Part shown: positions 56,399 through 64,000 of the stretch, piece by piece | How positions within the stretch are numbered: the first letter of the stretch is position 1 | Layout of the letters: the number at the start of each line of letters is the position of its first letter | Notes under the pieces: generated by a model | Told to the model about the DNA's origin: nothing | Databases searched by the model: none | What the model saw: only the letters and a program-made list of their open reading frames with translations | Translations under genes and position numbers: made by a program | NCBI RefSeq assembly: GCF_000218685.1 | Contig: NW_006763297.1 | Span: 727,557-791,556, forward strand | Length of the DNA stretch: 64,000 nucleotides | Reading direction: 5' to 3' | Origin: Serpula lacrymans var. lacrymans S7.9 | Taxonomy: Eukaryota > Basidiomycota > Agaricomycetes > Boletales > Serpulaceae

Positions 56399-59300
56399 CT
56401 ACGATCTCTTATCACGGAAGAAAGTACCCAATTGCTTCACCGTCTGTCCGAACGTCTCCGTAGCCATGATGCCACTAGCAATCCACCGTGGTAGTTTAGC
56501 TTGTATAGCAGAAGATCGATATCGACGATCGACTAAAATCAGAGAAGCCCAGTCCGAACGATGTCGTATCGCCCGTCCTACAAAACGTCATTAGACGTAT
56601 CAGCCTCAATGTACATATATTTTTAAGGAACCTTGACCCACCGATACTCTGATTCACAGCATTCATACACATATTCTCATACAACTCCGACGCTGCATCT
56701 TTCTCCCCATGATTTCTCTTCACGCCCCTTCTGGCCTCCATCTCGTTTGCATATTTCATGCGCTCCCGTAGGTCAGGAGAGGTCTTGTTCGCGAAAGGGA
56801 GACCGACGATGACGACGGCTCTGGCGAGTTCGTCGGAGAAATTGAGTCCCTCGGAGAGCTTTGCGCCGATAACAGCAAAGAGGACGGCTCCGGCTCTTCT
56901 CCCTCCTGCCTGTGTATATCCATTCGTCAGTGCATGCCTCGCTAAGTGTCACTTGGTCGTACATTAGAAGATCGTGCCTCCACCGCATACTCGCGCAAGA
57001 CGGCTTCGACCTCCGAACTGTCTGGCGGTTCCATGAAGACCTAGCCAAGCAAAACCATTCAGCGGGGAGGCGCAAGGCTATCAGACGCGTTCGCCTACCT
57101 TCTTCTTCCCTTCAAACTTCTCGAGCATTCGGGTAGAACCCCATTCCTCTTTCACTACATTCAAGTAGGAGTAAGAAGGAAAGAACACTACCAGGCCACC
57201 GGGGACGATGCTGCAGAGGTTAAAGATGATTTGGCCAAGCTCTGCTATCTTTGCACGGTCGTTAGTTGATGAAAAGCTGGCGTGATGGTAGAGATGACAC
57301 TACCATTTGCTTGTCGCTTTGTCCGCGGTAGTTGAACTCGAGATCACCTCCTCGCGGTCCCTTACCGACTACGAGGGCTTGTATGTTCGATGCAGGTATA
57401 ATATGACCACAAGAAAACGTCGACAATTTCTCTGTGGGGAAATAAGCAAAGAGCTGGTTGACCACATCTTGTATCTTCGTTTCCATGCAAAAAGTCAGTA
57501 AATCAAGCGACCAACGTTGGCGCACGACTCACGGGAGACATAGTTCCTCCAGCAAGAACGACACATCGAGAAACATCGGCAACATCGCGAAAGATGGTAG
57601 AAGGGTTGAGCAGTTGGTATTTGACCTCGACGTCGTCGCCATCCGAGGTTTTTATGATAGATAGAATGATCCGACCATCTTATGATACAGATATATTAGT
57701 TACTTCAGATACCCCAGAATTGCTTGATGCACACCTTCACTCGCAGCAGCAAGTCTCTGCATGAACCCTTCTACCACAAGAAGAGGGGCGGCAGCAGCGA
57801 TGTGATCACCAGCGCTCGAATCTGCTACAATGGAAAGATACTTAGGACTCGGGGAATACAAGAAATCCAAATTGTATGCAAACCATGCAACGGCGACACG
57901 CCCGCAACCTTCTCGCAATAGCCTGAAATTTTCCTAGCGACCTGGGCAGAAAGCATCAACGTCCGCTTAATCAACACATACAATCCCCCCGTACCTTGCT
58001 ATTTCTGAGATATGTCTCGATCTCAAGGAGGTTGATACCGTCGACTTTCCTCCCAAGCCTCTGAACAAACTCCTGCGGCGTCATCACTTCCACCTTATCG
58101 CTCAGCTTCTGAACTCCATCCTTCGAGCTCTTCCACTCGGCGATATGTTTCTGAACCGCCTCTAGAAATGTGATGAGACGCTTTAGGTGGAGGACATGGC
58201 CTGCCGAGAGACGATTCCGGAATTTTTGGAAGTAGACGGAGAGCTGGTGTAGGGATGTGGATAGCGTGCGACGGGTAAGACGCGTGCTCGATAGTGCCAG
58301 TAAAGTGGGTATCAAATCTGCCAACCTCATCAGAAATCGAAAATAACGAAGGAGTGTCTCCAAGTGAATATATAATCTCACTATGGGCTTCGTCGATGAC
58401 GACTATCTGGTCCGTCAGGTCGATTCCGAGAGCTTCACGAGCAGGTCTTTGAAGGAGTAGATTATAAGGGAGGGTCACTAGCTGTTTTTGGGTCAGGTTT
58501 GGGTGAGGGCACGGGGCTGCAGGGGATGCGTACTTCAGCTTGGGGAATCGCTCGTCTTGAGCCATAGTAAGGACAGGTGAGAGCATTCCGACCTGCGGCC
58601 GCGAGATCTTCAATGTCTTTAGGAGTCGCCTGAGTTTCATCGTGTCAAAGGAGGCATTGATCATGGCAATATGTCGCTTACTAAAATCTGATCTCGTAAT
58701 TCAAGCATACGAAGCTCGTCCTCCGCTCCAGGCAAGTGCTCGCATCGTTTATCAGCTTTCTCTGAGCATCAAATGAGTTTGCGTACGCGAGTAAGTTTGC
58801 ATGCGGCCACGTACCCTCACGCAGTTTGCGACATCTCTCGTCAAGATCACCGTGTTTAAGTTTCACAGCATCGTTGATACACAGCTGTTTACGAGATCCA
58901 AGGGAAACCGTTCTCCACTTGTAGTATTTTTGATCGTCTTGCTGTGAATCATTTTCGTCGTCGTCGTCGTTGCTTCTCTTTGCCGGCAAAGCCGAAAGAT
59001 GTCGAGAGACACCCAAGTCAGAACCCCCCTGGCCACCCCCCGGCACAGGAGGCGACGAATGTTTGAATTTGAGTTTTCGAAGCTCGGGGAGGATTTGAGA
59101 TAACTGCGAGTGTGTACGAGATGCATAGTATATCTTAGTACAAGTGGGTTCCTCTGGGATTGAAGGCTGGCGCTGATAACTTTTCTCGAACCTGAGCTAT
59201 GGCCATTGAGTGAAAAGAAACTCCACATCAAAGAAACTCAAAAGCACCTTTCCCTCAGAGCGCGGACCGCAGGAGAGAAGTTGTCTCCCTCATCCGCCGG

Positions 59301-59950
59301 TTCTGTCCCGTCGTCGTCAGGAAGGAACGTGTCATCGTCAGACAGGTCCGCATCGGGCATCAGTCGCTGCCTCCATATCACCATGATCAAAGATACCATC
59401 ACCGAGAATGTGTGCAAAATGCTTACGGGCCTCTTGGTGACTTTGGCACGCGCCTTCTTTTTCAAAGCGGCTTCCTTCTTCCTCGCAGTGGCAAGCCTCT
59501 GTTCGTACTCTTGGTTTTGAGCCTCGAGCTCGCGCTGACGCTTTTCCATCGTGTGTGCAGCCACCCAGTCAGGTTCTTCATACCAAAGGGCTGCGTCAGA
59601 ATGGGACGATTTAACGGGTGACGATACACAAACCGACCGTCTGAGCGCGCCTGAGAAAGTAGCTGGCCCTTCCTCACGCGTTCTTTCTCGTCAGCTAGCC
59701 ACGATAAGCTGGAGCACAGCAGACTCAGTGTCTTTCCCTGTGAACAAGATGTGGATATAGCTCAAGGACGTGGTTTGACCCGCGGTGTGCTCACAGTTCC
59801 TGTGGGGCTTTCCACGATAGCCACTTGCCTGTTCTCGATTGAGGAATAGACATGTTGCATGAGGTCGATCTGGATTGGATAGGGATTGTAAGGAAATGCA
59901 GGAAAGCTGTCTGGCACAGGTAGTTTCAAACTATTGTCAGAGGCTGCCAT
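56399..59950 (-). CDS. CHL1: CHL1/DDX11-type ATP-dependent DNA helicase
   Basis: Iron-sulfur XPD/Rad3-family 5'-3' helicase for sister-chromatid cohesion. Starts MAASDNSLKLPVPDSF at 59950, with FPYNPYPIQIDLMQHVYSSI (Q motif). Walker A ESPTGTGKT is split by an intron (about 59800-59745). A charged coiled coil follows (EKRQRELEAQNQEYEQRLAT). Then come YYASRTHSQLSQILPELRKL (motif Ia), SLGSRKQLCIND and RCEHLP around the Fe-S cysteines, LPYNLLLQ, and the DEAH box near 58390, after which an intron restores DEAHNLIPTLLALSSTRL. Later: DLEFNYRGQSDKQMV, GGLVVFFPSY, GAVLFAVIGAKLSEGLNFSD (motif V), VIVGLPFANKTSPDLRERM, NQSIGRAIRHRSDWASLILV (motif VI, across an intron), ending ...FFRDKRS at 56399. All helicase motifs are present. 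Confidence 0.87.
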
Positions 59951-60402
59951 ATAGGAAAGCGGGAGTCGCGGTGCTCTCATGAGACGCGTCGTGACCGAAA
60001 GGGAGTCGCGTGACCGGCAGATCTGTATTAATATCGGCATGCATATGCACGCTCGGGTAAGCATTTGGAGAGAGCACAGGGGGGCAACGATGGTCGTCAA
60101 CACAGGCATAATCTGCATGTTAAAAAAGTTCGGAGACTCGTAAGTGTACACACAGACTGGACGTAAATGGAATTAGAGTGCGAGGTACTTAGTCAAAACA
60201 GCGAAAGAAATGAGACATAATATACACTTTGGCAAAGTCATACAACACCTGCAATACGAGTAGCATCGTGTCAGAAAGGCTCAAAGCCCTGGATTCTGGT
60301 GGTGCCCATCCTTCCCGGGTACCATCTCCCAAACACTGCCTGAATTAGATCCCACTCCACAGTGCGGAATTGCTACAATACCAAGCCACGACAGCATCGC
60401 CG

Positions 60403-61184
60403 TCAAGTCGACACATGCAGAGCCCCTGGCTCTTGCGGGGTCTCGATATACCACTCCTTTAGCCATTTCTCTGCTACAGCGTATTCCTTCTTGACGCTCT
60501 CCAGCAAAGGGTCTATTTTCTTCAAGGCTGCTTCGGGTGCGAGGGGTTCCCCTGCTTCTTCGTCTCTCAAAGAACCATAGTGCTGGATTTTTTCGCACGA
60601 TGCTTGGACTTTGGTGACACCGAGAGCAGCTGAGGATCCCTTCAAGAAATGGCCAAGCGAAGATAATTTCTCCAAGTCCTTACGTGAGCTAAAGAACGGG
60701 GTAGCGGGTTCAGGCATAGGGAAGACGAGAGGGAAAGGGAAGCTCACAAAGCGTCATCCATATCTTTGAACGTGGTATTTGCCTGCTTGAAGTACTCGCA
60801 AGTCATGCCGCGAGAGAAATCCCGCTCGTCGTCTTCATCAAGCTCGAGGATTTGCTGGAATGTCTCCATGTCAATGGTGTCTTCGGCATCTGGCTGCAAC
60901 GCATGGACGATGGTCAGAATGGTGGGTGGAGAGGAAGCAGATGGGGCTACCTGAGGCTGTTCTTCGGCATTGTCTGGTTTCTTGTCGACTGCAGGCTCGA
61001 CTTGCGCAGAGGGTTTAGGAGTGGGTGTCTCTGGGTGTACGGAAGCGGAACGGGGTTTTGTGTCTATCTTGTGTACGAGAGATGGCTTTTCTGCTGGGGG
61101 TGAGGGGGGGAGCTTGTTGTGTTTGTCGGGGAGCTGAGGGGACTTGAGTCTGAGTGGTTCTTGGATTGGGGCCATGGAGGGCAT
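60403..61184 (-). CDS. YPD1: Histidine phosphotransfer protein YPD1
   Basis: The relay in the fungal multistep phosphorelay: takes phosphate from a sensor histidine kinase and passes it to SSK1- and SKN7-type response regulators. Two exons, with an intron of about 60 nt near 60690-60748. The N-terminal 80 residues are disordered and proline-rich (KHNKLPPSPPAEKPSLVH). The HPt domain begins IDMETFQQILELDEDDERDF, SRGMTCEYFKQANTTF, then in exon 2 RKDLEKLSSLGHFLKGSSAA, where the His of LGHFLKGSS is the phospho-accepting residue, and LGVTKVQASCEKIQHYG. The C-terminus AEKWLKEWYIETP closes the four-helix bundle. The start is at 61184 or 61175. Well supported by motif and size. Confidence 0.9.
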
Positions 61185-61347
61185 GAGGAAGGGAAGGAGG
61201 GATTATGGCCGGAGACAAGCAGCGCGAATATCACTGATTATCGGCCTCTGCATCGGACAGAGCCGAAATGCGTGATGACGGAATAACGGATCGCTCAATT
61301 ACGGCTCTCTCAGCACTTTACTCTACCAGACACATGTACTCTATTCT

Positions 61348-63170
61348 CTACACAATTCTCTCAGTCCGCAACGCCGCAATCTCTTCAGACGTGTACCCCA
61401 TCTCTGACAGAATCTAGATGTAAGAAAATAAGTGGGGTCCATCATAAAATTTATGTCCGCGTCTAGACCATCTTACCTCTCCAGTGTGCTGCGACAGCCA
61501 TGGTGGCGGAATCCTCACCGGCATCCTCTGCCCATTGTATGTCACAGCGGGTGCCACAAGCTTGATTTTACCCGCTCGGGGGTGCTAATCATGAGGTGAG
61601 AACCCCTCAGACACAGATGCATGCTTCATACGTACATCAACCTCCACAGTTGATTCCCGAGCTACAGCCTGGGGGTGCTCAAACGTTTGCCGGATATTGT
61701 TAATCGGTCCAAACGGTACCCTGTCATGCAGTAAGACACGTGGTTGCTGTATGCTCGTCGGAAAAATAAATAACAACCCACCCCTCACCCGTGAATCGCT
61801 CTATCCAATAGTCCCGGTCTTGCCCCTTCAGAGTGCCAGAGATGATGTCTATCAACTCCGTGCGGTTCGCTACCCGCGCGGCATTGTTTGAGAATTTGGC
61901 GTCATCGACAAGTTCTGGAAGCTGTAGGATGGCTTCACATAGAATCCTGAACTATGGACACGTTGTCGTCGGCATGACTTACAAGTACATATTTTCATAA
62001 TAGCTCCACCTACCTGTTTGTCGTTACCTGCTCCAATCATGAGAAATCCGTCTTTGCACGGAAACACTTGATAAGGCACTATCGACGGATGTGCTGTACC
62101 GTGCCGACCGGCCTCCTGCCCTGCAATTAGGTAGTTGGACGCGATATTGGCTAGGCCAGCCAGCTAAGACAACAACCTCTCGTAAACCTTGCAGTCACGA
62201 TGGCTCATCACATGCTCTTACTTGAGATTCAAACAAGTTGCAGTCAATCCAGACCCCTTCTCCTGTCTGCTGTCTGGATAGCAGGGCAGCCATGATGGCT
62301 CCATGGGCGTAGAGCCCAGTGGCGATATCAGTGGCAGCAACTCCAACCTTGGCAGGTGGACGGTCGGGTTCTCCGGTGCTGCCCAAAGTAATACGTAAGA
62401 CTCCATCGCGAAGGATGATATGAAGAGGGCAGGAACTCAAGCGGACATATGCATCAGACCAGCTTCAGCCTCTATGACTACGTCGTACCCCGCTGCCTGA
62501 CGATAGGGGCCCGTTTGTCCATAGCCTGTACTAGCAGCATGCGGATACTCCAGAGCGAAACGACGATAAGAGTGACGAACCAGTTATAGAGGCATAAACG
62601 AGGCGCGGGTTGATCTTTTTGCAATCTTCCCAGCCCAAGCCCATGGATGCCAATTTACCAGAGACGAAGTTCTCCACGAGCACGTCAGACGTTTTGATGA
62701 GTCGTCGTACCACCTCCAAGCCGTCCGGCGTTTTGAAGTTGACGGTGAGCGACCTTTTGTTCCTGTTGACTGCAAGAAAGTAAGCAGAGTCTGGAGGTAA
62801 GTGGGATGCCTCTGAGGGGGCGTTTTCTAGCAAGGGTGCAGACGGCGGGCTCCATGAACCTAGGATGATGCGGTATGTCCATTGACAGGTGCGACTATTT
62901 GCAGTACAACTGAGCTATCTTACGAGTATCGTCCCCCCGCTCGACCTCTTCCACCTTTATGACATCTGCACCCAAGTCTGCCAGCAACATGGTCGCTGTG
63001 GGGCCTGCGAGCACCCTGGTGAGATCGAGCACTCTGATCCCTTTCAAGGGTGGAGGTATCCCATTAAGCTGCGACGATGCTGCAGAAATATAGCGATAGA
63101 CAGCTGCTTTCTTTGGCGATGCATGTGTGCAGAGAAGGCGTAGAGCACGGTGTTGCATGCAAGAAAACAT
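61348..63170 (-). CDS. Class III CoA-transferase, mitochondrial SUGCT-like
   Basis: CaiB/BaiF-family enzyme moving CoA between dicarboxylic acids (succinate-hydroxymethylglutarate/glutarate CoA-transferase in animals). The N-terminus ([20 protein letters not shown]) looks like a mitochondrial presequence. Domains: [20 protein letters not shown] and [98 protein letters not shown] with the catalytic Asp in [66 protein letters not shown]; and the C-terminus ending LRTERIV at TAG 61348. About nine exons. Substrates are inferred from the family. Confidence 0.88.
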
Positions 63171-63831
63171 GAGCAGGTTTGAATAAAGCTGAATCACATT
63201 AGCGCGTTATTGCGGCTTTGTGCGGTATTAGCAGCAGAGTTACGTAAGGATGGCTGCAGGTTACCACTGAGTGCGAACCAAAGTTAGAATGGACCACTGA
63301 TGCCGCAAACTCACAGACACTGGTTTTGATCTTCCAATACATCTCTCCACATTTCCTGCAGAGCAGTGGCCCTTTCTGCAGCACGCTGCAAGCCAGCAGC
63401 CAGCGATGGGCTTTTTCTCTTCAAACAAGGCAAACGACACCAATTATATACACGATGACAGGACCGTCGTCCAGGTCATTCGTTCCAGATTTGTAAGTTC
63501 TTTTGCTTCACCGCAAAGAAAGAAGTTTCACAACTGAATCTTTTCTGATCATCTTTCTTCTACGGAACAGTACGGAAAGTACAAAGGCAAGGAACGGGCG
63601 GCTTTCCCTGACTCGTCGCCCTCCCTTTCATCTTCACGAGACAAGTTTATGACGCACAAACCCAATGAGAGTCGTCCCAAGTCTAGGACTGACTCTCGTG
63701 AAACACACGCTTTTATGCACTCTGTATCCGACCACCCTGGACAGCATGCCCGTGCCCATACCGATACCGTTACGTTCGTCCACTCTATCATTATTTTTCA
63801 ATTTCCGAGATTTGAACCCTTACCCACTCCA
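63171..63831. promoter_or_regulatory. Intergenic region between divergent genes
   Basis: About 660 bp between the starts of the CoA-transferase (minus) and the next gene (plus). Only short frames; contains the presumed promoters of both. Confidence 0.45.
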
Positions 63832-64000
63832 ATGTCCAGCACGACGCTCGCTCAGCGTCTCAACGAACTAGCGACTGCAAACTCAGAGGGCCTTCTCGAG
63901 TGAGTGGTCAGACATTCCAATCACCAAGAATGCATAACTGAGGGTCAGGTATCCATCCGGCTATCCAGTAATGAAGAGTACCGTCTCCTCCGTCAAAACC
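63832..64000 (+). CDS. 5' end of an unidentified gene, cut by window edge
   Basis: The ATG at 63832 opens MSSTTLAQRLNELATANSEG, followed by a GTGAGT donor after LL near 63900. A second segment near 63951-64000 reads RLSSNEEYRLLRQN in one frame, which would continue the same kind of helical sequence. Neither part names a family by itself. The assignment as a real gene rests on the ATG, codon pattern and splice signals. Confidence 0.5.

Overview
The window is intron-dense nuclear DNA from a basidiomycete fungus, most likely a mushroom-forming agaricomycete. The support is short introns with GT..AG borders throughout, F-box/LRR proteins of basidiomycete type, two STE3-class pheromone receptors, a fungal chromovirus (Ty3/Gypsy) and a Ty1/Copia element. 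No bacterial-style operons, CRISPR arrays, rRNA or tRNA genes were seen.

Layout. Positions 1-30.5 kb are a conserved gene-rich block: MPS1 kinase (3' end off the window), nitronate monooxygenase, an F-box protein, a short coiled-coil protein (SCOC) head-to-head with the proteasome ubiquitin receptor RPN13, the small GTPase ARL8 head-to-head with mitochondrial PET127, an unassigned gene, an UNC-93-like transporter, an M3 thimet-type metallopeptidase, a second F-box protein, ribosomal protein S19, a frameshifted GNAT acetyltransferase and pyruvate decarboxylase. Positions 31-51 kb are an accessory island. Two intact STE3-like pheromone receptors point at each other's upstream sides (31033-32634 minus, 49328-50930 plus). 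About 16.7 kb of nested transposable elements lie between them. These are a DDE/CENP-B-type transposase gene split by a Copia element (perfect 5-bp target duplication) and by a solo LTR (another perfect 5-bp duplication), a Tc1/mariner fragment cut by an LTR fragment, and a decayed chromodomain-bearing Gypsy element whose integrase is interrupted by AT-rich DNA carrying a mitochondrial nad5 fragment. Positions 51-60 kb hold a deletion-bearing partial copy of the CHL1/DDX11 helicase gene, a trypsin-like protease gene, a gag-like fragment and the full-length CHL1 gene. Positions 60-64 kb return to conserved genes: YPD1 histidine phosphotransfer protein, a mitochondrial class III CoA-transferase (SUGCT-like) and the 5' end of another gene.

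The receptor island resembles the pheromone/receptor (B) mating-type region of agaricomycetes in gene content and transposon load. By hand I found no canonical CaaX pheromone precursor near either receptor, so a mating role is inferred, not shown. Notable signals are the inverted receptor duplication with homologous flanks, a phased set of four perfect 10-bp palindromes upstream of the second receptor, the nuclear mitochondrial insert inside a retrotransposon, LTRs of one element differing by a 117-bp direct-repeat unit, a 12-nt microexon in RPN13, and a one-base frameshift in the GNAT gene.
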